This document shows positions 1-12,445 of a DNA stretch of 64,000 nt, piece after piece (position 1 is the first letter of the stretch; each line of letters begins with the position of its first letter). A program made the translations under genes and the position numbers. The stretch is from Arcuatula senhousia (taxonomy: Eukaryota > Mollusca > Bivalvia > Mytilida > Mytilidae): positions 12,537,501 to 12,601,500 of the forward strand of contig OZ020307.1 in the NCBI GenBank assembly GCA_963971305.1. The letters run 5' to 3'. The notes beneath the pieces are model-generated. The model saw nothing but the letters and a program-made list of their open reading frames with translations, was not told where the DNA came from and made no database searches.

Positions 1-907
1 GGTTACCAGAGCTCTTACAGAGTTGAACATTTGCTAATGTTGCTGCTTTTCCTTTCGTTGACCAATAGTATTTTACAAATATAAAAAGCGGTGACCAATG
101 GCAAAGGATGCAAATATATACTAAAATCAAGGGTCGCTTGAACTTATAATTATGCGAAAAGAACATTATGTAAACTGTACTTTATTTTTAATTAACTAAT
201 AATATGCTAGTTGCTAACACATGCCATGACATGTTAGTGAAGACTCTGCTCTGTGTACTCATCATTGGATCCAAACAATAACAATCTGTAAGATCTGTAT
301 TATGATTTGAAAAAAATCTAAACTTTATATATCCTATTTGAAACGGAAAGTGTTTATGACTTAAAATGATCTAATAGTGTTGGTTTGTAAGGTTAATGTT
401 AGGGTGTCGTTTGTGTTGTTTCCTGGTCTCTAGCCACAGACTCTCTCCTGCTACACTGACTGCTGAACAAAGGCCCAGAATACTGCCCTGCTTGACATAT
501 CCTCAAGTTTGATCGGCCAAAGCTAACACATCTTCCACCAACTCGCTGAGTCTGATACTGTAAACATACATGTATATTAAAATTGAAAGTCACAGAAACA
601 ACATTATAAACGACAACATCCGATCTAAAACATTCAAGAGAACAGCGAAAAAGGAGACATGAAAACCACAATGATCCTGACTTGGTATAGACGTGCAGGA
701 GCTGTATATATTTCCGAAGCACATAGGTTCACTCTTGTTAAAAGGGGTACTTTTAGTTGTTCTCCATTGCCGTTCTTTTTCTTTTTTTGCAATTGAATGT
801 AAGTCTGTTTTCGTGGTCTCTTGAGAAATATGAAATAAGTTAACTCAACATATTAGTCTGATTGAAGCGTAATCTCTAGCTTAACCCAGTTTGTTTTTCA
901 AACTTAC
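1..907. other. Intergenic or intronic DNA, no gene recognised
   Basis: AT-rich sequence with no open frame that has exon-like borders. The longer open frames lack an ATG or family resemblance. It may be the intron or 3' flank of the minus-strand gene that owns the exon at 908-1042. Confidence 0.4.
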
Positions 908-1042
908 AGTTTCTACGTCAACATAGCACTCGACGTCGTTCGGGGGAGGTGTATCTGGTGCAAACTCACTAATTTCATCTGGACTCAAGAAGCCATCTCG
1001 CGCAGATTCCAACAGAGCACGGTAACTAGGATTTGTCATATC
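908..1042 (-). CDS. Orphan internal exon of an unrecognised gene
   Basis: On the minus strand a CAG acceptor precedes position 1042 and a consensus GTAAGT donor follows position 908. The 135-nt exon is open and phase 0 at both ends, encoding 45 residues. The peptide starts DMTNPSYRALLESA, is acidic and proline-rich in the middle (DTPPPND), and ends VDVET. I do not recognise the family. No partner exon could be placed with confidence; the next clear minus-strand exon upstream is the terminal exon of the ankyrin gene at 6457, which has its own stop codon. This is therefore a separate gene, mostly outside the window to the left, or a decayed exon. Splice signals at both ends and the conserved phase favour a real exon. 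Confidence 0.5.
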
Positions 1043-3447
1043 CTGTTGGAAATAAAAAAAAATGTTCAATGTTCAAATTGGCAATGTTCTTTGTGGACTT
1101 CGAAGAAATATAAAAGTAAAAACCACATTCTATGTCAGTAAATTGGAAACTTAAATACAAATTTAACTGTCGTAATTAGGAATGGTCCTCAGGAACATGT
1201 CTCACTCTCTTTGTTTGTTTCTGTTTCTGGAAAAGTTTTGTATCTTTTCAATTTTTTTTTCAATTAAAACCATTCTTTAATAAGGAATATGTCTCGATCC
1301 GCATGTTTGTTTCTTTTACCTTCAGAATTCCTATCAATTTTAGTTTTTCTTACTTGCATATTTCCAAGCTGTGTGTTTCCGATCATTCTTTTCCCAGAGA
1401 GACGGATACCTTCCAGACAGAAATATCCAGAGAAAAACACAAAAATGAAAGCAACACGACATGTATGCTCCATTCTAAACAATTGAAGTGCTCGAAATCT
1501 CTGACGATTTAGTTTAAAACTTAGAGGAAAAGACAGCAAGTCTAACCTTTAAAGAATCATATGCATGGTAGATATTTGAATATTTTTTTCACTTAAATCG
1601 TAATTTTATCGAATTTCAGTTCTTTCTAAATGGCATGATCCGGATTAGATTTTACCGATACACTAATGGGAACACATTACACTTTGTCTTATCCAAGTAA
1701 TGTGACATTTGCTTATGGATTTCGGAAGAAATAACAATTTAACAAAAGCTAGGAATGTCTGACATTTTCACTGTCTAGCACTGATAAAAAAAAACAAAAT
1801 TAGACAATCTACAGATAGGGTATAGCACAAAGCTGTTTTTAATGCAACGTATATGCAATTATTGACAAAATTGTTTCTGAGTGGTTTGTTGTCGCCCACT
1901 TTTTCTACGATCAACTAGAAATTGAGCTCAAAGCAGACGAATAAACAATGAGCAATTTCGTCCTGATACAATCCTGTCAGATTTCTACTTCCTGATTCAG
2001 GCCTGGTCGATGTAAAGATTTTCTTTAAGCCTTTTGAGAAACCTTTTTGACAGGGTGTTTATGTATGACAAACTGTATGTTTCACAACTCCAACAGATCT
2101 GTAAAGACCAAAATTACCTGATAATATGTAGCACTACATATAAATTATATTGTTCTCCCTACAAGTTTCATTTAAATCTTTTGACAAGCAGGAGAAAAAA
2201 TGTCCTCGGGAGTCATAATCGAAGGAAATCACAGTAAAGGTGTATAACCCTAAAACAACAATTCAGACAATCATGACCATTTCGTAGATCTCAATTTGCA
2301 AGGCTACCCTTTTCTCCAACGTTACAATAAAGGAAATGAAGATCTTGTCGAAAACGGCCAACTTCAAGGGACAAGGACTAATATAAAGAGTCATGATAAA
2401 GGCTTTTGGTGCCATAGAGAGAAAGCTGCTTAAAAATGAAGCTATCTCATATTTTATTGTTATTGATCAAAACCTGTAGCCTGGGCGACCCTTGCTCTGT
2501 TTTAAGTAATGATATCCACGTTTTAAGATCAGCAGCCACTGATGGAAGATACGTGCAAAGTTTCAAAGCAATCCCTTAACAGCATCGTTTCAAAAAATAT
2601 TATGATGCCGACTGTGAGGTTATAGCTCACGTGACCATTTGATCTATGTGAGCTAATAAGATGCTCACAAAGTTCATTATCAAAGTGTTAAAGCATATCA
2701 CATAAAACAGGTTAGTCATATGACATTTTTTGATAAAATTTCAGAAAACAACAAATTTTAGCCAAGCACATGAATTCTGAAACTAAAGTGAAAGAAACAG
2801 CTTCCTATACCTGAAATAGTTTAACTACAGTCCTTTTCATTATGGAAATAAACTCTAAAGGGGTCAGCTGACAACTTAAGTTTAAATGTTGGACAGCTTA
2901 ATGAGTTGAACATTCAAAGAATTCTGTCTGAAATAATGTTCATTCTTTAGGTCAAAGCGATCATTTTAAATCTCTTTCGTTGGCACAACTCCTAGAAGGG
3001 TGACAACAGTTGTCAAATGAAGACTAATAGAGCTTAATGACCTGATCGTTTAACCAAGCAACAACTATACCCTATATGCAATAGTATTCATTGTAAAAAA
3101 CAAACACATGAAACAATGGAAACAATGCTAGAAGGGGTAATCTGATAACATTGACATAACGTTATTGTAAGATGTTGTGTTCTCTGGTCTTATCTGTTGT
3201 GCTCTGCCAATGTTCTGAAACAGTCTTTGGTAATTCTCACTCACTCTTCCCAAATCGTTAAACATTATATAGTGTTTTCTAAATTCGTCTTTGTGTTGTC
3301 CTAGATACCAAAGCAGAATAGGCCATGTTAAAGTTTTAGTTGAGGTCTTTATCTCAGCAACTTCAAGTGATAAAGAGATCATATTGGGTCTTGGATAGTA
3401 AACAACATCCATACCAAAATTAAAGTTTGTTTTTGCCTACAAAAACG
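1043..3447. other. Repeat-rich intergenic DNA
   Basis: No convincing gene. Positions 2500-2660 resemble the 3' end of the tandem-repeat element at 40648-41971 (same GTGCAAAGTTTCAAAGCAAT stretch followed by a GCTCAC/GTGAGC hairpin). Positions 3330-3420 match degenerate units at 4250-4500 (cue: CTTGGATAGTA followed by CATCTGTACC-like text), so the minus-strand open frame at 3128-3412 is treated as repeat-derived. Confidence 0.5.
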
Positions 3448-4214
3448 ATGTCTCCCCCCGTTTCCCCAAAAAGTTCTAAGTTCAAAGGACCATAACTCCC
3501 ACAAACATTTGAGAATCAAAATTTCCTGGTAACATGCACAACTACATATGATGTTCTTCCTATATACCAAGTTTCATTGAATTCGGTTCAGTAGTTTCAG
3601 AGGAGTTGCGCTGACAAGATGATAAATGAGGATTTTCAGCAATTTTCTAAGTTCAAAGGGCCGTAACTCCTACATAAAATTTGAGAATCAAAATTTCCTG
3701 GTAACATGCACAACTACATATGGTGTCCTTCCTATATACCAAGTTTCATTGAATTCGGTTCAGTAGTTTCAGAGGAGTTGCGCTGACAAGATGATAAATG
3801 AGGATTTTCAGCAATTTTCTAAGTTCAAAGGGCCTTAACTCCTACCAAAATTTGAGGATCAAAATTTCCTGGTAATATGCACAACTACATATGATGTCCT
3901 TCCTATATACCAAGTTTCATTGAATTGGGTTCAGTTGTTTCAGAGGAGTTGCGCTGACAAGATGATAAATGAGGATTTTCAGCAATTTTCTAAGTTCAAA
4001 GGGCCATAACTCCCACAAAAATTTGAGGATCAAAATTTCCTGGTAATATGCACAACTACATATGGTGTCCTTCCTATATACCAAGTTTCATTGAATTTGG
4101 TTCAGTAGTTTCAGAGGAGTTGCGCTGACAAACTTTGTGACGGACAGACGGACGGACGGACGGACGGACACGACAAAAACAATATGTCTCCCCACAAAAG
4201 TGGGGGGGAGACAT
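3448..4214. mobile_element. Pearl-like non-autonomous element with four core repeats
   Basis: The left end starts ATGTCTCCCCCC and the right end finishes GGGGGGGAGACAT, so the ends are inverted. Inside are four core repeats of about 171 bp (CTAAGTTCAAAGG at 3476, 3647, 3819 and 3990), then a (GACG)n microsatellite at about 4139-4171, then a terminal hairpin at 4183-4214 made by ATGTCTCCCC and GGGGAGACAT around an ACAAAAGT loop. Tandem cores plus an ACGG microsatellite near one end match the published description of bivalve pearl/Helitron-like elements. The assignment is by architecture, not by database match. Confidence 0.75.
4139..4171. repeat. (GACG)n microsatellite
   Basis: Run of GACG units with minor interruptions, directly after the last core repeat of the pearl-like element. 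Confidence 0.9.
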
Positions 4215-6456
4215 AATTAGGTCACATTGACCTACATTGTACACATGAAAGCCTCAGGATAAAGTTTTGGTTAAGGTTACCAGCAACTGCAAGTAATAGA
4301 AAGGTGATAATGGTTTAGTGGGTACATCTTGAATATTTACCATCATCTGTACCAAAATAAGGTCACCTTGACCTATATTTTCTGCATGAATGACTTGTGT
4401 TGCAACTGCAAGTAGTAGAGGAGCGTTGATTGGTAAGTGGGCATGTCTTGGATAGTATTCAACATCTGTTCCAGATTTTGGTCACCTTGACTTACATTTC
4501 AAAGTAACATGCAAGGGGATTAGCTGTCATGTCTGACTGCTCCATTTCTTTATTTAAAATAACAACAAAAATAAATAAAATAAAGATAAATAAATAATTT
4601 ATTCAATATTTCAAAACAGATCACAAATAACTCAAACTATGTGTATTTACACAAAGATTATCTCAATATAAAAGGCAGATCTGTGCCAATATGTGTCACA
4701 CACTCTTACATGCACATTATCACAAATGTAAAGGGTGAATTAAGTACATTTACATGTCATGTATTATATATCACACACATTAATGTTCATAAAATAAATG
4801 TGAAATATGTTATGTGCGTGTCACATTCATACATGAAAAATATCACAGAAGTAAAAGGCAGAACTATGTTAATCAAGCCCAGTCAAATCAAACACAGATT
4901 CAGTTTTTAACCTTGCATCCTACATAACAACTTATATAACTACAGTTAATATATATTTCCTATGATTTTTGGACCCATTTTGAAATAAGATTCCATTAAA
5001 TCTCGCTTAAGATAATAGGCAATCTAAACAAATAATTTCAAATGTTTGGGTGGACTATGAGTTTGACAATACACTCAACATTACAGATAAGATTACAAAC
5101 AAAAAGGAAATGTGTTGCCTGAAACCATGCCCATGTCAAACAAGGTAATAGCAAGAAAGCAAGGCAAATGTTTTCAACTCATTTTCCAGTGAATAGACTT
5201 AGGTTACACACAGTTCAATATATCAAAATAACTTTTTTGAATGCAATGGCATCCAAAATTAACAATAAAATTACCAGTAGATAAGGAACTTAGGGCAAAT
5301 ATAAAAAAAGACAATAATCAGAATTTGAGCAAGCAAACTTTAAGCTCACATTCATATGACAGAGCTAAGGCAATGATAAATAAAGAGCACTGTCAAAAGG
5401 CCATGAAAAAGGACTACTGGGGTATTATAAAAGTAATTCAAGGTCTGATCCAAAGTTTTTGGTGGAAAGAGGGTGTTTCAAAGTTTCAAATCTTGATACA
5501 TCATTGTGGTTTAAAAAATATATTTCAAGTAAATATCATAGATTTGTTTATAACTACAACTGCAAAATAATTCAGAATACAGTAATTACTATATTTATAT
5601 ATACTTTACGAGAAGCACATTTCCTACATAATCTGGATAATAACAAATGTAGTTTTCATTTAATGATCTCTAATCACAGTGTTTAGCACCAATTTTTAAA
5701 AGAAAAACTAATCTACTGAAAAAAAAAGAAAATATACTCTTCAAACAAAGTTACACATAGGCAGAAACTTCCCGTTATGTTTTATATAAACCCTTACCAT
5801 TTCAAAATGAGCTGAGCTGTTCTGCAACCGATTTTCGTGAAATTAAAAAACATTAAAAGAAAATTAAATAAAGCTTTTTTGTTTTAATTTGAGCCAAATT
5901 GTTACATTGCTGGTTTTTAAGATATTGGAAGTGGAAGTCAAGTGACATTTTAAGCATCAACATCCCGCCTAAATCAATGCTAAATGTTTCCTGCAAAACA
6001 TTGGTTGTGTTCTACTCGTGATGTCTTAAAAACAATTAAAGCAAGGATTTTGGTCACATTATTCAAACAATCTTTATTCATTTTTCTTTTCATTGGATTT
6101 TATTTCATGAAAATTAATTTCAGAACAGCTTGGCAATGTTGTTTCAAAATGGAGTGGGCTTGTATAAAACGTATAGGGAATTTTCTTCCTATGAGTAATT
6201 TTGTTTGAGGAGTATACATAAAAATGTCTATGTCAACATGTCTAAGAAAAGGAAAGGTTGGGACAAATTGAAAGGTATTTTGAAAAAAAATATCACATGT
6301 ATACATTTGCTTTTCTTAGAAAAAAGCCACACAAAATATAGCAACAGATCAATTATTTTTTTCCTTAAAATAAAGGAATGAAATATCAACATTGAACAAT
6401 AACAGCAAAATGTGAACAATAAAGCAACAGTATCTAACTTGATTTAACATTATTTA
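4215..6456. other. Intergenic DNA downstream of the ankyrin gene
   Basis: Positions 4230-4500 hold two or three diverged units of about 110-120 bp ending in a GGTCACCTTGAC motif. The rest is AT-rich with no supported exon. An open frame at 5241-5570 (plus) has no recognisable domain and no splice support. Confidence 0.4.
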
Positions 6457-9400
6457 TCATGTTTTAAACAAGTCTAACAATTCTGTATGACCAAAATCTC
6501 TGGCAATGTCTACTGCTGTTAGATCACCCATCTTCATGGTCAGGTCAGCATTGGCCAAGATCAATAACTTCACAACATCTTTGTGACCTTAAAGACAAAG
6601 GAAAAGTCAAACAGAGTTCAGCTGTAAAATAAATCATTTCAGTTTTCTGAGTGCATGTTAGAATATTTTACATCAAACATAGCGATGAATTATCTCCCTT
6701 TCCTTATACCACTAAAAGAAAATAAATAGATTGGTTTGATGATAGTTTTTAGGATAATGGGAAATACATATTGATCTCAATTGTCATGTTACAAGCGAAA
6801 AATTGCTAACGCAATGTTACGTTGCTAATCAATTGTTGTTATCACTTAAAAAATTACGGTAAGGATTGTTTTCTATCCCTTGTGCAGAAATGATTTTTTT
6901 GCTTCAAAATATTTATATTGTAACTAAAAAACATTACTAAATTGGTCCTTAGAAAAGCAAGTGGTGAGTTTCACTAACAAGTGTGACCACTAAAAGTATG
7001 TCTCGCCTGCCGGCACCATCACTAAAATCAACTACCTAAGCTTTCATTTCTTGATATAAAGACAAAAAGTGTCTGTATACCTAATAACAGATGCCTAGTT
7101 ATTATACTATTCAAGCAATCCATTTTCCACACAAGTATTACAAAAAGTTTTCTGTCTGAAAAAAAGTTCACAGAGTCACTGGAGCGTAAAAATGGGGTCA
7201 CATGGCATGATGACAGTTGCGTTGTCCATAACCACAACTGTCTGTTTACCCAATATCAGATGCCTAGCTATTATAACTTTCCAGCAATTCATCGTCCACA
7301 AAAGTCTTACAAAAAAGTTTACGGCCTGAAAAATGACCTAAGTTCACAGAGTCACTGGAGCGTGAAAATGGGGTCAGGGTCACATGGCATGGTGACAGTT
7401 GCGTAGACCATAACCTGAACTGTCTGTATACCAAATATCAGATGCCTAGCTATTATATTTTTCAAGCAATTCATTGTCCACACAAAAGTCTTACCAAAAA
7501 GTTTACGCCGCCGCTGTTGCCGCCAGAAAGTAATACCTATTCGTCACAGGCGAGACAAATATGAACCCACCTTATTCAAATTTGATGCAAGGTTACACTG
7601 GAAATTGTGGTATAATTGCGTCATGTGCTTTTTGGTGAGTGTTTTGTGATATTGTCTTTTGTGCCAAATGTTTCTGTCTTTGCCTTAAAAGACTTCACGT
7701 ACACTAATGTCCCAAAGCACATTTTCCTTTGGGCAATAGTTTTTAGCTCTTGACATGTTTAGGTTATTCCAGGACACAGGCGATGAAGCCTACATGTAGT
7801 ACATGTACTTACCATGCATGACAGCCAGGTGTAATGGTGTACAGTTCTCACACTGGGGATTAGTACTGTTGACATTTATATCAGGACTTCTGACTAGCAG
7901 GGTAACCAGCTCTGTATTGCCATTGTTAGCTGCAGCATGGAGTGGTGTGTTCCCTGTTTCAGCAGGACGGTTTATATCTACTTTAGGGTTTACCTGTTCA
8001 AATGAAACCAATTTAATTCAAGAACTATAAATCTAAAAGTAATGTTTTAACCTTGCATGAATAAGTGGTAAAGCTTGTCAATCTCCTCTTTTGGAGTTCT
8101 TGAGTGTTCCTTTAATATCTTATGATAAGGTTGTCTTATTCCCTCTTTTAGTATATAGTGAGTTATCTCCCATTTGCAGATTTGTCTTCTCTTTTCAGAA
8201 GGTATTTTATACTAGTTACCGTGGGACAAATTTAAGTTTATTTACATTTATTTTTAGTTGGTCAAAAATAATTCTTAAAGTTAATTATAGTTATTTTCAA
8301 AAATGTATTTTACATGTTTTCCTAACCTAACTAGGTCCAATAAGTTCTTTAAATAATTCATAAAAAAATAAAAACTTATTCTTTCCCATTCATTGCAATG
8401 TAATATACCTACCATAATGGGAGATAACTCACGAATAACGAAAATAGGGAATCATTACTGGTGAGTTCGAGACAGCTGCTGTGTGTACATGTTGCAGAGA
8501 TGACATAATACGTTGCAAAACTTGTGTCTTATTCATATGTCATTTCTTTTAAGACAATAAAATATGTTTAAACTAATTTGTTAAATCTAAATAGGTTATA
8601 ATTACATTGTATGATCGAAACTAACCCTGTCTGATTAAAATCAGTCCTCCCACTTGCTTTAAATTTCTCTCTATATCAATAAACAGGAACAAGAGGGAGG
8701 GTTGATTTTAATCATACCGTGGACTACAATGTAACTGAAATACTCACTTTCACATCTTAAGGCTACTCACCCTAGATATGAGGTATTGTAGGACATCTGG
8801 TTGATTATGCATGACAGCATTGAAAATGGTGGTTCTCCCATGAGAATCAACATCACATAATGACACCTGGTCACTTATGTTATAGTAGTGCACCACATCA
8901 ACAAAACCTAGTCTGATTGCCTGGGATAGCCGTCTATAATGTACGTCTTCAGCAGGTTGGTCGTTTGAGTGAAATAAAGAGGTGCCTTGTTGCAGTCTGT
9001 CTAACAAATTTCTATAGAAATTGACAATGGCTGACCAACAACTAACAATAGCAAAAGACCGAGTAGCCAAAAGCCATTGTGCATACTGTTTATTTCTAGT
9101 TGAACACTTGACATCTGAGAGCATCTTCTTATATTCATCTTTTTTCCCAGAAATTAAAATTCCTAGATAGTCTAAGAAGATATAAGGTCCCTTTGAGCTC
9201 AGTAATTTTCCTGGGTACTCTCTGAACACAGCTTTTGATAAATCTAAAATATCTTTATAGCTTATTTTCCTTTGCTCACGTCCTACTGTAAAAGCAAATG
9301 ACAATTCCTCAGTCAGAATTCCATTTTCTAGTTCATAAATTTCTTGTCTCTGCATGCCTGGGAAGTCTGACAACCAAAAATGTGCAAACTGAACAAAGTT

Positions 9401-9949
9401 TTCACCAGCATTACAAAAACTGGATAATTTTTCAACATTTTCATTAGCTCTTGTAAGCCAGGCTGATACTACAGTAGCATCCATATAGCACATGATATGA
9501 TCAAAGTTAGCTGGCTTAGGAGGCTGTATTGCACCAATAGGTTTGGATGACATATCAACATCAAAACATGAGGAGGCCCTGACCGGGGGCAAAGGCATGT
9601 GTTTCTGAGGAAGTTCATGTCCCATAGGTACAGCAACAGATGCCTTTGGCTTCTTTTTCTTTTTCCTCTTCTTACTTTCATTTGGTGGTAAATCATAGGT
9701 TTTTAAAACTGGTATTTCTGAAGATACAGATGTTTCAGGTGGTGTTTCTCCATTTGTAACACAGCCTGAGTCAGGTGAGAACTTTGATCCACTGTTCCTA
9801 CTGTCACTGGAATCATTACTCCCTAGTGACAGTCTGTCAAAATCATTTGTAATCTGTTCATCGTCTGATATAAACTCCTCGTCACTTTCCCTGACAGTCA
9901 ATCTGGACACACAAATCAAGTCTCGTAGATCTCTAACCCCTCTACTCAT
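6457..9949 (-). CDS. Ankyrin-repeat protein with lysine-rich (NLS-like) segment, 3 exons
   Basis: Exons on the minus strand are 8771-9949 (ATG at 9949), 7813-7993 and 6457-6587 (TGA). All junctions are GT-AG and the phases fit, giving 496 residues. Residues 1-80 are acidic and Ser-rich (low complexity). Residues 92-102 form a lysine cluster, ESKKRKKKKKPK, that looks like a nuclear localisation signal. Residues about 145-330 are a compact, probably helical domain I cannot assign. From about residue 336 to the end there are four ankyrin repeats, clearest in exon 2 (GNTPLHAAANNG and CTPLHLAVMHG) and exon 3 (GHKDVVKLLILANADL). Ankyrin repeats mediate protein binding; the partner is unknown. No catalytic motif is visible. 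A duplicated stretch lies upstream at 10002-10190 and 11262-11456. The ankyrin call is firm; the N-terminal family and function are not. Confidence 0.85.
6999..7558. mobile_element. MITE-like element with TGTCTCGCCTG ends and internal tandem repeats
   Basis: Left end TGTCTCGCCTG (about 7000-7010) and right end CAGGCGAGACA (7547-7557) are exact inverted repeats. The interior holds about three direct repeats of about 190 bp (cue: AGATGCCTAG, then AGTCACTGGAGCGT). It lies in intron 2 of the ankyrin gene, between exons 7813-7993 and 6457-6587. There is no coding capacity. Confidence 0.7.
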
Positions 9950-10001
9950 TTTAAATATTTTGGTTAATGATCTTTAAGGCTGCCTGTTTGCTTAAATGTC
10001 T

Positions 10002-10190
10002 GGCCATTGGAAAGGTGACAATTAATATTGGTTAATGTATCCTAATATCCCAAGCAAGTCTATATATAAATAAATATATCAGGACTGAGGAAAGCCTTGT
10101 AGAGAAAACAAGAAGCAATCACCGATGCATTGTACACCAGTGTTCATTATTGTGTCCCATGGTGTCCGTTGTTTTGAATTTATAAACCTG
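10002..10190. repeat. Direct repeat upstream of the ankyrin gene, copy 1
   Basis: About 190 bp that reappears, diverged, at 11262-11456 in the same orientation (shared cues CAAGTCTA, GAGGA, AGCCTTGTAGAGAAAA and GTGTTCATTATT). Both copies end in an AACCTGGAA stretch that, on the minus strand, reads as a possible splice acceptor. They may be alternative untranslated first exons or promoters; that is inference. Confidence 0.6.
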
Positions 10191-10269
10191 GAATAAAAAG
10201 AAACAAATGTCAAAAAGTTTGTACAACACTATTACAAGTACATTTTTTCTTTTAATAATCCCCTTAATA

Positions 10270-10611
10270 TGAGACAGATTTAACCTGTGATGCTCCCGAA
10301 GTTAAAACGTATCTCTAAATATTCTATAAGCTAAAAATAAATTTTGAAACATTTATTATTCATATATGTTATTTGTTGCAATGAATTTAAAACCATTTAT
10401 GTTCAAAAATAAAATACAACAAGCTGTTCTTGTGGGTTACATGTGCACTTAATGACGTTCGAAATTTGTAGAAAAAAAGTGTTAAAAAGACATCAAAAGT
10501 TCGGGAAAACAAGCGTGCTAAACCGGACGTTGAAGAAAAATTCCGCTCATACATTGTAGTAAAACTAAAATACTGACATTTCTACCATTAGCACTCCCTT
10601 CAGGAGTGTAT
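10270..10611 (-). repeat. Dispersed repeat with GCTCCC ends, copy D (minus)
   Basis: Inverted copy of the family seen at 42121-42435, 43501-43821 and 43823-44094. It begins TTAACCTGTGATGCTCCCGAAG and ends at a GCACTCCCTTCAGGAGTG hairpin. The interior shows the family cues, in reverse, for CAACGTCCGG and TTTTAACGC. No coding capacity. Confidence 0.7.
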
Positions 10612-11261
10612 CAAACTTCTGCCATTTTTTTTAATTTTTGAAGATCATAATGATAAATGCATACTGTAATTTTCATGTACCGGTACATACAGTGTATACA
10701 TGTAATTTATAAATATTGTACTTTATAAAGATGAAGAGGATCCAAGAGTTAATTTTTATGACAATAATAGTCAGTATTATTTAGCACTAGCTATAGCTTG
10801 TTTGGTTTATGCAACTCAGAATGTAAACTTTTCAAATTCTACTAATCTAAATGTTGCTTGTCATCAAGTCCTGCACAGCAACAGGTCTTGCAGGACCTGT
10901 GCAATTTCTACCCCTTATGTTTGACAGGGCTAGTGATTATTTTCCAGCCAATTATACAGATACAAATGTACATGTATCTTACGTATTTTGTTAGTTTGGG
11001 CATTCTGTCTTCAATTCTTATCAAATGATATGCTTTTTGTTGGTTCATCTGAGCTTTTAAATAACATTGGAACTCATCTCTCTCACAATTTTCATCAAAT
11101 AAATAAATTTAATAAATAAACAGTTATTGCCATTGGGTCGATTGGGGGTAAGTATGTGCCTTGTCATTATTTACTTACAGGGCCAAAATATGTGCCTTAA
11201 AATGTTACGTAGTATACCTTGTACTTAGTTAATGATGATTGTTGCATGTATTCTAAGGTTT

Positions 11262-11456
11262 GTTGCCATTTGACAGCTGACAATTAAAGTTGGTAGACGT
11301 ATCCTACTATCCCACGCAAGTCTAAATAAAAATATCAGAACTGAGGACAGCCTTGTAGAGAAAATAGAGTAGCAATCAGAGATGTATTGTAGAACAGTGT
11401 TCATTATTCTGTCTCATGGTGTCCTATGGGATGGAATCAAATCAGATGAACCTGGA
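11262..11456. repeat. Direct repeat upstream of the ankyrin gene, copy 2
   Basis: Second, diverged copy of 10002-10190, about 1.26 kb further from the ankyrin start codon. Confidence 0.6.
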
Positions 11457-11864
11457 AAAAATAAGGACAAATGTACAAACTTTTGTAATTAACTATGCAT
11501 GAAAGAATCATATTATAAATATAATCCAGGTTAGGGTCTAAAGAAAACCAGAAAACTCTTATTAAACTGTCAAGAAGCAGACTGGATAAAAAAATTTATT
11601 AAAAAATCAATACAACAAAACAGTCAGGCAAGGTGATAACACTGGGAGAATCTTTTCACAAGGGAATTACCAGCACTTGGGAGGGTATATCGGTAATTAG
11701 CGGCTTTTCCCTTTGATCTCATCTCATGGACAGTCCGTGATACACGAAAATATCAGGTGGGAGCACTTAATTATTGTGACGTCATGTCATTTAAATACCA
11801 ATAAAAAGAATATTATATATGTATCATCCAACTTAATTTCATTGAAAGAAGGGATTGTTTTCAT

Positions 11865-12445
11865 AAAGGAGTAGAGCCACGAAGGCCCTAAATCGGCCCA
11901 GTATTTTCACTATTTTTTCAACTTCTATAACTTGTCATGAATTTAACTAAAATATGTTAAGGTATGAACAAACTTTCCATATCTGTAAGATTTAGCAAAA
12001 TATTTACACCACAGATTTAGCCTTGAGACTTTAAACAGGCCAAAAATTCAAAAATTCCTCATTTTTTCACACATTTTCACTGATTTCTATGCATATTTCG
12101 TCGAAATTAGTACTGGCCACATTCCTCGACCATGGTAATTTTTTTATGATCAATTTATAATATCCTAATACACATTATTTTGGTCGACAGGTGTGGCCCA
12201 TTTCATATTCATCGATTTATATATGAAAATCAAGGAAAACTGTCACAAATTGTTATTTTTTCACAAAATACATGTACAGTAGTCTTTTTTTTACCTCACT
12301 GTTCTCTTTAAATAAATAATTCAAGCAAAAATTATTGCAATTCATGAAATATAAAGACAAATGAACATTAATGCAGCAAGTACAAGCAGATATATCAAAG
12401 TTGAATTTGTGGGCCATTTTGGGGCTTTCGTGGCTCTACTCCTTT
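11865..12445. mobile_element. MITE with AAAGGAGTAGAGCCACGAA terminal inverted repeats
   Basis: The left terminus AAAGGAGTAGAGCCACGAA and the right terminus, its reverse complement with one or two changes, enclose 581 bp without an ORF of note. The similarity continues inward as GGCCC-rich text for about 35 bp. No clear target-site duplication was seen, so the superfamily is open. Confidence 0.75.

Noticed and set aside
3128..3412. 94-residue minus-strand open frame
   Set aside because: It overlaps sequence that recurs in degenerate form at 4250-4500 and has no splice signals; treated as repeat-derived.
5241..5570. 109-residue plus-strand open frame
   Set aside because: Low-complexity composition, no domain, no splice or promoter context.
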